A stretch of 64,000 nt of DNA from Branchiostoma floridae (taxonomy: Eukaryota > Chordata > Leptocardii > Amphioxiformes > Branchiostomatidae), in assembly GCF_000003815.2 (NCBI RefSeq), contig NC_049997.1, positions 14,822,213 to 14,886,212 on the forward strand, in the 5' to 3' direction. The position numbers and the translations under genes are program-made. Below the pieces are notes generated by a model. It saw only the letters and a program-made list of their open reading frames with translations, searched no databases and was not told the origin of the DNA. Each line of letters opens with the position of its first letter. The first letter of the stretch is position 1. Of this stretch, positions 24,621 through 38,647 are shown piece by piece.

Positions 24621-27600
24621 CGCTATCCACACTTAACTCTGTCCTCATGCTGTGCTGAAATGCAATTTGGCACAAGAAAGGCCCTCCGCCAGCTAAGTGG
24701 ATGCGAGTGCAAATTGAAAGCCACCATCAGTGATATTGACAAAGTCTGTGTTTCAGATGGTTTGGACAATTCTGTATTATGCATACAATGGTTTGGTAGC
24801 ATGGATGGATGGATAGAGAAGCATTTTCTGAATGCCCATTGAAGATGCTTTAGCATGTTTGGGTATGCTACATAGACTTTGAATATGTTAACCATAGGCT
24901 TGCATTCTTACTGTAAAAGACATAGCGATTTACATGATATCAGTTCAAGACCTTTACATATCAATCAAAATGCCTCAAGCCACCATAACAGTTTTCTTTA
25001 TGAGATATCTTACATGTTCAAATGTACACATGTATGTAAAGAATAAAAAAATCTGAAATTTTCTTAAAGAGATGGCATAAAGAAAAGAATTTCCCATTGT
25101 AGCATTCTAAACTTTTAAAATCTAATGGGGCATCAAAGTAAGTCTGAAATCTTAACATTGCACCAAACTGCATAAATCTTAGGCACCATCTTCTGTAAAA
25201 TTAAGTTTGACACAGTCTTCGCACACAACACTTTCTCCGAGTCCCCAGAAGCCCGGCAAATGCTTGATAGGTCAAAGGTCACTGACACAACCCACCAGTC
25301 TCCCAATACCCACAATCCCTAGTAATCTCTCTCTCACTACCCAAGTCAACAAAGTCGCCCTTTCAAAAATCCTTATCCTACCACCCAAGTCAACACGCTT
25401 GGCCTGGGAAAAATCCTGCGCTCATTCCCGCTTCAATAAAACATCTCGGCATTTCATACAAAGGTCACCTTTCTGCGGTAGTTGGGTTATTCTGCTGGCT
25501 GGTAATGCGCTGTCGTATATGGCTTGATAGCGTCAGAGAGCGTGGGGATGTGATCAAGCATATGGTGCTTTCATGGAGTAACCAAACCGGGTATTAATGT
25601 ATAAAAATCGTATCTAAGAAACAGCATGCATAATTTTGGTCTTTTTTGTAGGGATTCAGTTCAGACATTGTCTATTCTAGGATTATAAATGGGCAATGCA
25701 GGTCTCACGCAGCTCTGGAAGGAGTCTTTCATAGCACAATACAACTCATGGAGGAAAACTAAGATATGTTTTGGGATTGCTGTCAAGACTCATAAAAAAA
25801 TTATGCTTCCTGTACTTTTTTGGCTAACCTCCGTCAAAAACGGCAGAAGTTGCAAAAAATGGCCGCTGCAAATAAGTAGTATGCTACAGACTGAAATCAG
25901 TTGAGCTTTTTTGGCCCTAGGATACTTTCAAAATGGGCCGAAGAACAATCATGCCTAATCTTTGTTGAAGGCTACATCCACCGAGTACGTACACTAACTA
26001 CTTCCTGTCGCACATGCAACTGTTACCTTTTGACCTTCACTTCCTGTTACCCTGTGGAAAACAGACACACCTAAAACAATACCTCTGTACACGGATGTGA
26101 TAAGGACAGGGCTTACCTATGGTAGGTCATGCAGTCAATCACAAGATACAGCAAGGCAGCACATGGAAAGAAGAAAACAGTCAGTTAGAAAGTATTCGCA
26201 ATCAGGATAATTTTAGGCTAGATAGGATAATCTGATACATGTACATGTAAAAGAAACAATCAGTCTAAAATCTGTTCTTTTATGCATGAATAATTAGCAT
26301 ATGGAATTGTGGTATCTGTTTCTGTATGTGTATATATATATATTAGCCGATATAACCGACCTTTGGCGTAACACACCAGTTTTGCAGGCACGGGGCACTG
26401 CAGCAAGTTATATCACACTGATGAACCCATCACACCTAGCTTTTGCACATCTATCTGCAAATGTTTTTAAACTATGCTAGTGTGTTAACTGTAGGATTTC
26501 CTTCTAAGAGAAAAAGATCTGTTAACCACAAAGAAATATAAAATGCTTCTTAAACCCTCACAGTATTTCCCCCAGCACTTTGCTGGATGAAGGCCCTTTT
26601 TGGTTGGTAGTGACATCACCTTGTTTATCATGCTTCTAGACTTATCTGCGTGCCAGTGGTATAATTCCCACTCAGTGCCAAAATGGGTCTGAATTATTAG
26701 TTTAATTACCCCCCTGAGCTAAGTATCGATCAAATCATCCCTGATGAATAGGACAGCTTTGGGTCTTCTGCAATCATTGTATTGGAAATATTTCTCGACT
26801 GCCTACCCAGTGGCACATAATGTACACTTAGTGTTCGACTATTCAACTTTACTGCGAGTCAACTTCCACTAAGTATGGCATGATTGATACCAGTTTAATA
26901 CTTAGGCTGTAACTGATGAGAGACAAAAAAATAGCAAGGATTGTTTTTTTAATGTTTTGACAGTCACACCTTTAATTACATATACATTTAATATCTTAAC
27001 TATGAAATCAAAGTTTCACAAATACTCTCTCGGTTGCTGTATGGTCACTGGGCGATCACTGTCTAGGGAAAGGGGGCCTAAGGGAACATATAAATTACCA
27101 AAATGGGTATCAGAGGTGCTCTGTGTGGAATATGTCTTTGTGTTTTATGGCTTACATTGTTAATATTTAAGTGCAATAAAAACTGGCTCCCTCCCATTAT
27201 TGAGGTAACTTGAAGTTCATATTGCTACACTAATGAAGAGGTGGTACAGTACATTGTTTTTCTGTAAATTATCAGTGTCGTGATTTCTTACAAAGCGTTT
27301 TGTCTTAATACTGCAGTTGCGCTACAACTTTCTTTCAAACATAAATTTCAACTTAAAATAGTAAAAAAAAGTCATTTTTACATCCTAAAGGATAACTGTG
27401 GCAACAAAATAATTCATCATGGAAAAAATCAAACATTCCTTATCATGGAATATACCACTAAAATATGTTAAACTTCTGAAACTAAAACTTGCTGTACATA
27501 TTTACCACAGAGACAATATTCTGCTTAAAAGGAAAATCCTATTCACCAATTTTTGAATGAGTAGTACGTACTTTCTTCTTATCATGTCCTCCCTTACCGT

Positions 27601-28775
27601 CTCATGAAAAAAAGCCCAGAGAAAATCACGGGTAAATCCTAACCTTTCAAATTGCCCGTAGGAGGCAATAAGAAGAATGCCAGGCCTGTAGATTTACCGG
27701 GTATTGGCCAGGGTACCATGCAGGGAAATGCCACAGCGGTGTTTATGCTCGACATTTTCCACTATGCGGGAAACTGATGGCTGTCCTCTCAATAACAGAG
27801 CGTTGAACTTTCACAAAGTCACCATTAAATCAGAGAAAATCTCCAATCCAAGAAGATTTGAGGACCAGGGCTAGAAATTTGTTTGTGGTAAAACGTGCAC
27901 TTAGTAAACCTAATGCAAAGACTTGCACAGAGAAAGAACTTAAATCATAAAGTCAGGTAAAATGACACAGCAAACCTAATTACAAACCTTACAAACTCTC
28001 CAAAGCGCAAACCTCAAATAAGTTTAAGGTTTTACTATCTTGTTCTGGCACTTCAAAGTCAAAAATATCCTGTATTAGAGTACATTATTGCATAAAATCA
28101 ACCCTATAAAAATATTTAGGTGCACCAGTGCATGCAGTCAAAAGTGCACAGCTCCAATGTTAGGTGCACAAAAGTGCATATTATGCGACAAGTACTTAGA
28201 GCCAAGAGGATGCTCCCCAGAACTAGAAATTTGAATCCATCAAACCATCATGGACTGGATTTTGGATGTCAAATTATAACAAGCCATCTTCCAATCCATG
28301 TATCACCAAAGATGACTGACTAACTGACTTTTGTGAAAGTGTATTCATTAGATAGCATGTCAGTCATAATGAGCGCGATTCAACATCACTCATCATACAT
28401 GTACATGACAGCAACATGTTTGTTAAATTTTACGACCATTTTTTACTCCTAAGCTTTCAAAAAAAATCTACAATGAGTACGTAAACAGCAGTAGCGTCAC
28501 AACTGAAAGGGCAGCGTGACAAAACCATGACAGACACATGTCATTATGTAGCTTAATTTACAATTTCGGTCCCACCCTTGGAAATCCTCGCTAATGCTCT
28601 CTGACAGCTGGCAAGTCGTTGATGCATGGTGCTCTATAGGTTCTCCCAGGAATGCCTTCCAGGGCTTTGTGCAGCATGTGATTGATTAAAATGAGGGGCT
28701 ACAGTTTGGCCTCCATCTCTTACTGCATCACTCAACCTCTAGGAAATACATACTCCATCTGGGGGAGTACAGTTC
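24621..28775. other. Non-coding stretch
   Basis: No gene can be supported. The piece at 27590-27840 has mixed composition resembling a conserved non-coding element. A TA microsatellite sits at about 26329-26342. Segments with GTGCACC/GTGCAC at 28110-28175 and at 44160-44430 look like pieces of another dispersed repeat that I could not delimit. Confidence 0.35.
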
Positions 28776-29043
28776 CAGTGTTCTAGCCAGCCTGAATTTT
28801 TTTCTGTCTGAAAGGAAATCTTGTGAAGCGGCGACGATCCTAAGTATGGGTCCATAGGTATGCAATCCAGGAATATTTTGAAATCTATAGTGTCTGAAAT
28901 CATGCTATTTCCTTTATTTTGAGGGGCACATTTTGCTGGTAGATTTTGTCTGTCAGGGAGGACAGAATGGGCAAAATATTTGTTTGTCCCCAGCAGCAAA
29001 ATTCTGTCAAAGGACAGAAGGATGGATGCCGGCTAGAACCCTG
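28776..29043 (-). mobile_element. hAT-like MITE, minus orientation, 268 bp
   Basis: It begins CAGTGTTCTAGCCAGCC and ends GGCTAGAACCCTG, so the termini are inverted repeats. The interior matches the reverse complement of 43756-44081 and 45246-45567, with deletions. The 8 bases outside each end are TACAGTTC and TACGATTC, which agree at six of eight positions, as expected of an aged 8-bp target duplication. TIRs starting CAGNG with 8-bp duplications are typical of hAT transposons. No transposase is encoded. Confidence 0.75.
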
Positions 29044-30040
29044 TACGATTCAATCCAATAGACAAAGGCAGACCACATTTAATACAACACTGTGCTTAAA
29101 CAAAAACCTGGTACAAATAAAACAAACTGTAGACTTCGGAATCAGAGCATTATTTCCTTCACCAAGAAGCTTGTTTTTGTTTTTTGCTGCAACAGCATAA
29201 CTCCAGAAGCTGTAGATGGATAATGATGATACATGTATTCGGTAGAGGGGTTGGGGTTGAGAAAACAAAGATCAAGTTAGATAATGGGTCCCTTGGCAGA
29301 TTTCTAAAATACTGCAGCAGAACTTCCGGTTATCATATCTTGTTTGTGATTTATTTAACTTCAAGACTGCTCCCATGGCTACGTATCTATTTAACCAACA
29401 TGCATGAAGATTTCAAGATTTCCAACCAAATCACAAGTTATAGGTTAGCACAACAAATCAATATTGAGCATTTACAGAAGCATAAAGAAAATGCACTCAT
29501 TGAAAACATAATGCAGGTTTAAGACATACATGTATATTGTAATGCACCCTAAGCTGACAAAAAATTATATCATTATCACAACCTGTCGCAAATGTGTTGG
29601 CAGTTGCTGGTATAAGACGTATACATGTTTCGTAGTTGCTGGTATAAGACGTATACATGTTTCGTAATTAGTGCAAATAAGAACACCGCCGGTGGCAATA
29701 TTTTTGCAGCTCGGGCTTCCTATATTTCACCCTGACACGCAAAGTCCTTTGAGTATCCATTAAAACTTTGTCATGCTTCCTTGAAGGTTATTAGGGTCTA
29801 CCTCAAGGAATCTAACGGCGGCTGAGCCTTTGATTCATACATAGACAAATATATGCTGCATCGACCTCAAAGATGAGCTTGTCTGTAGTAGTACTGGTCC
29901 TAGAGGTTGGTTACCAACATTAGCTTTATCCTATACTATAGGGGATTAACAAAAGATTTGCTAACACTTTACCATTGCAGTGATATATGATCAGCGGGCA
30001 GGCTACTGAGTATATGGCTCTTTTTTTATCTCCTCTCCAG
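29044..30040. other. Non-coding stretch
   Basis: Apart from the 32-bp duplication at 29603-29666, nothing is recognised. Confidence 0.4.
29603..29666. repeat. Tandem duplication, 32 bp x 2
   Basis: A 32-base unit beginning GTTGCTGGTATAAGACGTAT is present twice without change, at 29603 and 29635. The identity implies a recent event. Confidence 0.9.
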
Positions 30041-30089
30041 GAGTTTTATCTGGGATAATCCTGCAGCTGCCACCTTTAAAGGGACCAAA
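30041..30089 (+). CDS. Isolated exon-like segment (49 nt)
   Basis: A long pyrimidine tract and acceptor (TTTTTTTATCTCCTCTCCAG) end at 30040. A perfect donor, AAA|GTAAGTAC, follows at 30089/30090. In the frame that takes one base from a split codon the segment reads SFIWDNPAAATFKGTK and exits at phase 0. A second frame is also open (VLSGIILQLPPLKGPK). The pairing of two strong splice sites around an open 49-nt segment is suggestive, but I see no neighbouring exons and recognise no family. The same bases include GGATAATCC (OTX-type) and CAGCTG (bHLH E-box), so a regulatory element is an alternative. Confidence 0.25.
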
Positions 30090-33000
30090 GTAAGTACCGC
30101 AAGCTTCTATTTTATGGATGTGGCTGTAGCGTCTGTGTGTTCTGTTTTTATTAGCTTCGAGGTGTTATTCCGATGCGATTCGATTCCGTCACTCTTTGGA
30201 AAACGGCGCCGTACATAATGGGATACAAATCAGCCGAGGGGTCAGCGAGAGATATGGGAAGTCAGCGACAGTCAAGTTCAAAAGAACGCCACGTGAAATA
30301 TGTCAAAGACCTTGATGTATATTCAGCCAAGCACGAGGCTGCCCGCCATAGAGATACGTGTCACGACCCCCGTTGTATAGCCTCGCCGAGACATCTGCAT
30401 CTGATCCCCAAACTTGGATGATGAAAAGCTTCAGTGAAGGTGACTTTGGGCTGTTGGAAGGTCAGCATGTGAGGAATGCTCCATCAGGGACTGTGGGGCA
30501 ATGGCTAAGGGATATCAATTTGACAACGGTGAAAGGAAGGGCTTAATCAAAAAAGGAGGAAAATAAGTCCCTGCCAAGGAAATAAAGTCAAAACGGAAGT
30601 GTACCCGGGCGTGCACGGTGACGGCATGCATCAATGATGAAGTCTATCACGTCAGCCTGAATGCTTGCGTAATTTCTGATAAATTAGCCTTGCATCAAAA
30701 GACATGCATCAGAAAAGAAACAAAGCTTGACAAAATGATGCCTTTCAAAATAACTTTTTTCGTTGATAATTTCTTTATCAGATAACGATAAATGAAGGAG
30801 CCTAATCGTTCATGCAGTCTGAATGTGAAATTAATATACTTGTAGCCAATTCAATGCAATAGTTTCCACTTCATGATATTTGATAACCCCATTAAATAAA
30901 TCCAAAAATTAGATCAATCATTTTCAAGCAATTTTTGTGGGCAGCTCATTAAAACTTTTAATTGACATATCAAAAAGATATTGCCCATTATCCACATTCT
31001 TTTACTAACAAATCATCAGACAGGAGCCAATTTGGCATATTTGCGGTCAAGAGACCCAATTAAAACTAAGCTCTGGCAGCTGTGTTTTTGACAGAGCATC
31101 ATCTTTACCAATTTCTAAATCTCAAAAGAGCTCTGAACAATCTAAACGAATGGCTAGGAGGAAAATTCCCTTTAAATCATCAATTACATGTACATGTATT
31201 TTGTGGCTAAAAGTTGATAGTTTGAAGAATTCTGACAGACCTATACTGTTAGTACTAAATTGCAAAGGCAAATTCAAACCATTTTGAACTTTGTCAGAGA
31301 CTATTTCAAAAGATAAAGGTTTTTAAACGATTTTAATCTGTCATTGTACTTCTTTTAATACCTAATTACGCCCCCCTGGAGAACAGACAAAGGGCTGTCC
31401 TAGGTCTTAGCCTGTAATATATACATGTATGTACACTGTATTCATCTTGTGTGTAATAAAGATGATTTAAAAAAAAAACATAAAAATGATGAATGCACAT
31501 ATAAGTATGGGCTGTAAGGCTGTCTCTACATCATGATTCAGAATTTTCAGAGACGGGGGGCCTTATAAACTTCCTGGCACGTTTGACCTATTGCTGACGA
31601 CACGTATCCGGAAGATCGCATGTCAATAAGATCACGTGTCCGCGAGTTAAAGTTCTGAAGTGATTGGTCATCAGTATTGATCCTGAAGAAGGCAACAGTG
31701 GTCATTGAAAATTTGATCTGTGCGTACTTTTGTGCTGGAAGAAGGTTTAGCTTTGTATTATGATAACTATCAACACAGATGAGCTTCCATGCTGATTGTT
31801 TCATCAATGGTTCAACACTTCTAGCTAGAATTCTAGTGAAGAATTTGGACACTTTGGTTTCTGAGTAACATTAAATTTTATTGACTGTTGATATCACGTA
31901 GTGTTGAGACATGATTGACTGTAACGTACATGTACTTTCGAATCTGGTTACAGTTCTACTAGACGCTGGAGAGATTGATCATAAAAAGAAGTGCGTAGAA
32001 AGAACATCACTACAAGACATATTATAGCTGGCATAAAGGCTTTATCTCATACTTATACCAGTTTTACAATGGGCATGTAGCTGTCATATAGTATAGTACA
32101 GAGGCATATAACGGTTCTGTAGATGATGTCAGGAACAAAATACACGTAAATCCTGTACTTTCATGTGACAGCTGGCTTAAGTTTGACTCTTACAGAGATT
32201 ACAACATTAACACAGAAAGATGAAAATATGACCAAGCCTGCAACTCTAGCTCAACTTCAAAAGCCTAGTATATCTTGCTTGCATTCCTACAAGCTACAAT
32301 GTACATTTATTTTCTTTGCTTTTGTTGACAGGTCTGAAAGAGATGGAATACGAGGCATAACTTTCTACAAGTTTCAGTCAAAGAATCTGACAGAATTGGT
32401 CTTAAAAGATCTGGGTTTTCATCATTTCAGAGCTATAGATGAGATATAGAATATTTTCCTTTCCACATGCTTTCTACTTAAGAAGCTGCAACCAATGACC
32501 TACCAAATATTTGACAAATCGCTTAATAGAATTTCACGAAGAATCTTTTTACATTTTATAAGTTGTGTTATCATACTTTTGCATCACGCATCATACTCCA
32601 GTAACCTTTCAGTATAAAATCAAGGATCAGAAAATTCCCACTTTAGTTGTACAACGGTTGCTCATTCGATTGCCTTCTACTGGAAGGGGCCATACAAAAT
32701 GTAGATGTTCTGTACAATGCAAGCCACAGATCTTTTGGCAAATCTACATTGCACGCCATTTCCATAACAGCGGTGTAGCCCAGCATGATAAGATCAATCT
32801 TTCAGAAAACTTTTTATGGGTGTGTAAAATGTGGACGGCTGTTAGGCGCGATTAGTGCCTCCGCAGCCAGAAGAGCAATTTGTCAACTCCGAGCAAATCC
32901 ACAAACAAGGAGAAAACATGATCAGATAAGAAAAGTACATTAAATCATGGCAACCCCACACTCAAAGGTGAGCCTGGTCTGTCATTAAACTAACAGAAAT

Positions 33001-33114
33001 GTACACGTAACTACACGCTGCTAAATGACTTATGTTCGGGGGGATCTCACCGCGGGGGTTATTTACAAAGATTGATCGTTGCACGAGTAACGTTATTTTC
33101 CCGCGGGCGATATC
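30090..33114. other. Non-coding stretch
   Basis: No gene supported. The interval 30150-30620 is GC-richer than the surroundings and could be conserved non-coding DNA. Confidence 0.35.
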
Positions 33115-33149
33115 ATCTTTGTGGAAGATAAATTTTCTTCCACAAAGAT
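33115..33149. other. Perfect 14-bp hairpin
   Basis: The arms ATCTTTGTGGAAGA (33115-33128) and TCTTCCACAAAGAT (33136-33149) are exact inverse complements around a 7-base loop. It lies just after two CCGCGGG/CCGCGGGG strings. The stem is too short for a normal microRNA precursor. It may be the core of a small palindromic element or a paired binding site. Confidence 0.5.
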
Positions 33150-35112
33150 AAATAAGAATGGCATTTTTGGTAGTGTAACCGTTCAGATTTTGCATTAGGC
33201 AGATGGTTCTTGTTTTCTTATGGAGAGAAAAATGTACTGTTTTGCACGTACATTAAAAAGACTTAATATGCTTTATTGACGCAATAACAAGTAATATAAT
33301 ACTTCTGTACATTCAACTACAAAAAAAGAAATACAAAATTAATGTTACATTCTGTAATATCCATAACAATTTATTTATTTACGTGGGGCTAATTCTTCCA
33401 GTTTTAATATATTTTCTTAGACATTCAAAAAGTCATTTTTATGTATCTCTGTATTTTTGCACTTCAAGAGTTGTCGCATCTCAAGATATGATCATACCAG
33501 ATTCTGCTAGTGGCATACATGTAGAGTATCTAGAAATGTGCTTGAGCAAAGATTTCTTTGTATGAGTGGGAATATTTTCTGCATTCGCCATGTCCTCTGA
33601 ATAGTACATACATTTTGTATGGCTCATACATTTAAAAATTTCTTTAACCAGTAAGTGGTAGCACAAATCAGAATAATTTCATGTTACATATTGTTTGTAT
33701 GCATAGCTGAATGTACATGTACATGCATATCATAGGAATGGGAGTTCGAAGAGTTGGGTATGTTTGTGCATACAATGTAAATCTAAATAACTTTCAATCT
33801 AGTTTTAATTTTAACACTTCCATACCCCTAGCCTCATTCATGAATTATCCATAATGTGTCTTTATTAGGTTGCTTGTTATGTTTCCACTAAAATGGATTA
33901 GAAGTCTCTTTTTTTGCATGACGTTATTAAGACTTTATTAAGACTATACATGTATTTGTCGAATTCTTGTGTCATAGTTAACCATCTTCAGTTAAGAAAC
34001 AATTAATACAAATGTACATGTAATTATCATTCTTTAATTTGAGCATACATTGCATTTAGCATGATGTTGAAATTAACATTCCGCTCATACTGTCTGCTAA
34101 TTACACATTCAATATCCATAACAGAAGCAACATCATTAAGTCCCTTAAGATCAGACTAACTTAAGCTGCATATCTTCACTTTGTACATTTCTCATAAGAC
34201 AGTACAAAATGGATCCTTATGTACATTCAGGAACACCTTTTAACATTATTTATCATAGTAAATAGAACTAAATTTTGCTGCAAGATAATTTTTCTTAGGG
34301 TTGTCAGACAGATGTTGTCTTATCTAATCTATCTTTTCGTCACAAATTTTTTTTCAATCATCCTTGTAAGTTTCTCTTCAGTTTCCTACATACATGTAGT
34401 TTAGGCTAGACCCAATGACCGTGACATGTTGTCGCACCACTTCTGCTTGTTTTACAGTCTGTAACTGTTTTTAGGACTGTACAGAATGACATCTTGCTTG
34501 ACTCTATTCTGTACTTCTGTATCAACATTTAAAAATGCAGTCTCTGTGTTACTCGAGGGTAAAATAGATCCAGCTACCAGGATATGTCGGTGTTGTGTTT
34601 TGTATTGATTAGTTGTCACCATTGCCACCCACATGTGCCTGTGATGTGGATCGGTAGGCTTGGAGGCGTTACCGACAGCTACCATGTTGTGCTGTGTGAC
34701 AAGTCCCATGTAAACATGCATGGTTTGATGGGCGTTTTGCCTCCTTGGCGGATTTTGTTTCCCTGGGTCGATAATGATGTGCAGTGTATGTAGCTTCTTT
34801 GTGGGATGAAGGTGCAAAACAACTCTAATAGAGTATACATAAATGGTGTCTCTATGGAATGTGTCTTTGTCTATGGGAGTGTTGGCATTGTCTTTGATTT
34901 ATTCTTTTACCCACTTGATGTCAAGTGCCCAACTTGCACACTTCTGGTAACTTGTGAAAAAGAGCTAACATTCAGGGAATTTTCCCAGTACAACAAACCT
35001 GTAAATATAGTTCATGTCAACTGTCTGTATACCAGTAGAAGATTAGCTCCTCTGAGAGTTCAAGAACAAATTCCCTTAACCAGCTAACCTGTTATATTAG
35101 TTGTATTTTGCA
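33150..35112. other. Non-coding stretch
   Basis: AT-rich, with many TACATGTA octamers. No gene or array recognised. Confidence 0.45.
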
Positions 35113-35360
35113 GTGAAACGGAATAATGGCATGGCGTGCTTGCCTTGCATTCGATAGGTCAATGCATTTGATCCCCGACCAAGCCATACCAAAGACTTTT
35201 TTGAAAAAGGGTACATACTGCTTTTTCTGCTTAGCACTCAATATTTAGGGAAGGGTATGGTAGTTGTGACACACAACCACCAGTTGACTAATGCCCTGCC
35301 GTAGTGTCTGTACAAAGTTGTGTGGCTCAAGGGCTACTGAAACAGAAATGGGCTTAACTC
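35113..35360 (+). mobile_element. tRNA-derived SINE (tentative)
   Basis: At 35127-35182 the sequence follows the layout of a degraded tRNA: GGCATGGCGTGCTTGCC, an anticodon-arm-like CTTGCCTTGCATTCGAT, then GATCCCCGACC as a B-box-like end. It is followed by an unrelated tail of about 175 bases (CTTAGCACTCAATATTTAGG, GGTATGGTAGTTGTGACAC) in the manner of a SINE body. I recall very similar tRNA-headed repeats in lancelet DNA, but this is from memory and not checked. The B box is mutated, so the copy is old. Confidence 0.5.
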
Positions 35361-38300
35361 TCTTACTCTATCCACCATCTACAATGTAGCATTCGAAGGA
35401 CTCTTACTATTTTAAAGTGAAAGATGCATAGTGGTGATCTGACCTTCATGTAAATTATACATACTGGTAGTGAGATATCTGACCTTGTAAATGTTGCAAC
35501 TTTTTTGTTGAACTTGATATTCATTAAACTTTACAAAATTCATTAATTCTTGTAAATCTATCAATGTCATTTAGAGATATCAACACATATATGTGGTAAT
35601 TTTTTTATTTTATAGTGATGTGAGGTGTGACATATATGCGACATGGGAACTTTGTTTTGGCAATACCCTGATATTTTCTACTCTAATTCAACAGTGTAAT
35701 TAGACTGTTGCCCTGTAAGGCATGACAGATGTACATGTACACTTTGGGGAACTGTTATAACTTTTCTTAAATATTACACCTAGGAGGTAGAACTGAAAGG
35801 GAAAATTGCACAATAAATCAACTGGAAAGTTTATCAGTTTTTGATTATGAGGACAAAACTTGATGTAAACTTATTTACTTCAGAAGAAAAATAGGTGGGG
35901 CAAGGTCTAGGTGTGTGGTGTGAGTCATTTATTTGATCATGTAAGGCTGATAATGGGGTTTAATCTGTGGTACAAACTTGACATATTGAAATGTGGAAAA
36001 CCCCATTAGCACCCATGGTACATTGTAAGTGGACATGTGTAATTTTTAGCAACAAAATTTTAAACTGTGGACTCACTTTGTGTTGACTGGGTACAAAAAT
36101 GTACCTTTTTCTGCCTTTTTACCTTTTTTATCATGGATTCTTCCGCATGCCTTCCAATCAAATCGAACAGCTACTTGTCAATGGAATCACAACAAACACT
36201 AATCAGTTGATCAAAATTCGATTGACTGAATCCAATAGAGTGATTGGTAATCAAACCAGCACACAACTCTTACTGTCTGATCACACTGAGATTTGATTCT
36301 CTGCATTTATTGAATTAGCATTTGGTCAATATTGATTCCAATTGTAGGAAAGCTTTGGATAGTATTGGTTCTGTTTGTGGACTGTCTTTGGGTGGTATAA
36401 GTGAAATAAATTCAGCTGCATAGAAAAAACGAGACCTTGGCTGTTTTTAGGAGAGTAAGACATTTGAAAATAAGAGAGTCAGACTAACTTAAAAAAAAAA
36501 CGGTGGTTCCTCGTATTTCTTAGGCTGTTATCATAAATGAATGGCCTACCTAATATCAAAACAGTTGGAAGTACAACTCAAACACACTAACAATTTGTAT
36601 GCAGGCAGCATGGTTATCTCTTTGTAGACTGATTTTAGGGTACTTTTGTCCTTCTGGCTTTACATACAGTCGGTGTTAGTAAAAAAATTACCTGTCTAGA
36701 TAATCTTAACAACCACAATTTGTTGCCAGAGTAGAGTAGCAGAGTACAGGGAAAGCCGAAAGGACAGTAATTGCTATTTTTCTTAGAGCTCTGTTTCCTC
36801 TTTTGTATGCAAATTTGAACAAAAATGGGCCTCCAGCCTTGAACTCTTTGACCTGCAGAATTGTACCTTTCCACAAATCGTTCCTGTGATTTCCGTTCTT
36901 TTCTTGCAAATCATAGGTTGCAGGTGGGCATTCCGTGCCCTGAGAGCAGATCCGTTATCGAACAGCACCCGGTGGAGCATCCTGCCACACACACGGCTTG
37001 ATTATAGCCACCCCTAGGGTGGTGTCCTTAACCATATTGACCGCACAAATTACAAAAATGACCCCACAAAAGCTCGTAGGAAAATGGACTCCTTTGTACG
37101 TGTTGTTCAATAGTAACAAAAGCCTTTTACATGGCGGGTACTACAGCCATGTTCCTAAGGGTTGGCCAATAGTTTCTCATCTCCCAGGAGTGCGCATCTC
37201 TCCACATGATTTATGGCCCATGCCATACCACGTCAACTCACCAGAACACACGCAAAGGCCGCCTCAACACGAAAATGAAACGTTGCAGTTTTATACAACT
37301 AGTTTCCCAGAAACAAACGTTTGAAAAAAAAATAATGCCAAAACTTCCTTTTATGTATCACCACATACATCAAAATATGAGCAAAAGGGGATACTGACAC
37401 AGTGGAACTTGGGTGTTAATCAGTTTAAGAATAAAGCCATGAGGTATGTAGGCTTGGAGAAGCAGGTAGCATTCTTCAATCTAATTGGAGAAACTGAATA
37501 GTCTTTTAAGGTACAAGTAGCAATTAAGGGTGGCTGAGAACTTAGGGGCATGTTCTGAAAAGACCATTTGTAGTTTGGAACTTGAATTTTAATGCAATAA
37601 TACTAAGTTTTCCTAATTTTTTTTCCTTATTACGTCTGCCTTTGAGACGTGTGCCTGCCAAAAGACGACCGGCCACAAGGTGACAAATGAAAGTGTTGTG
37701 TGACTGAATTACGCGGATAGGATGAAGTCTGCCTGGCTGCGGGCACCTTTTGTCACCTCCTCATCTATCAATGTACTTACACAGATTAACATTTGCATTC
37801 AATAAGGTGACACTAAATACGCATAGGAATGAATTCAAAATGAGCACTGTGAAATACGATCCCTCCTTTCAGGGAGTCACTTAAATGTTGATGCATTTTA
37901 CTTATTGTGCCGTAAAAAGGTGGAGCAGGGACTTTTACAACACATTCATCCTCTTTGAAAACCTTTTAAAAATTTTGGGTTTCTCAATAAATATTCAACA
38001 TGGAGCATTCTTGTCTCTAACTATTATACACAAAATAGATTCAAAAGAGAGTGAAGATTAGACCTACCTTTAAAGGCAACCCAAGCAATATTAGTCCGAG
38101 TCAGGGTTGTAGAACTTCAATTATCAAAGTCAATTTTGAAGGGCACTTTTCCACATAATACGATGAAGCAACTCTATTCCACTCCATAGTAGTAGTCCAC
38201 TGTGTTCTGCTGATGCAAATATTTGATGCCACAGTGCCACGAGGACGCCGTGAAGTCTAGTTTTTGTGGGTTACAATATTTAGAGAATCCTAGCACAGCT

Positions 38301-38626
38301 TGTTTCTGCACTGTTTTTAACTGCTCAAAGTATAAAATAATGATATAAATGTGGGAATATAGTGCAGTAGATATCAATTTCATCTAAAATATTTCCACTT
38401 TTAACGATCTAATACTGCTTAGGTTACCTTTAAGTTTCAAAATTGTATTTTGTCCTTGAAGATGATTTCCACTGTTTAGCACCCCTAATTAGTTATCTGT
38501 GATTAAAAACTCAGAGCTTATTCCATCCAAACCACATACGGTCCACGGTTTCCGACCAAATATAATTAGTCTGCAGTACAAGGTGCCCCTTCCGCCACAA
38601 CCGTTACATGTAACCGCGCTAACATC
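35361..38626. other. Non-coding stretch
   Basis: No gene supported. Short overlapping frames at 36635-37397 occur on both strands without features. Confidence 0.4.
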
Positions 38627-38647
38627 TTCAGCACCAAGGACAAGATA
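38627..38647 (+). promoter_or_regulatory. RE1-like site about 2.0 kb upstream of the LRRC4-like CDS
   Basis: TTCAGCACCAAGGACAAGATA matches TTCAGCACCNNGGACAG at all but the last specified base. REST/NRSF sites commonly lie near neuronal genes, and the next gene downstream on the same strand is a predicted synaptic adhesion protein. Function is inferred. The site may instead belong to a dispersed sequence that also gives the second site 157 bp away. Confidence 0.4.

Noticed and set aside
24639-24659. RE1 halves CTGTCC and TGTGCTGAA on the minus strand
   Set aside because: The halves are separated by six bases instead of two, and one half carries a mismatch.
26115-26200. Minus-strand hydrophobic frame ending at a GTAAGC donor
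   Set aside because: The frame reads like a membrane segment, but no acceptor AG or ATG precedes it before the upstream stop.
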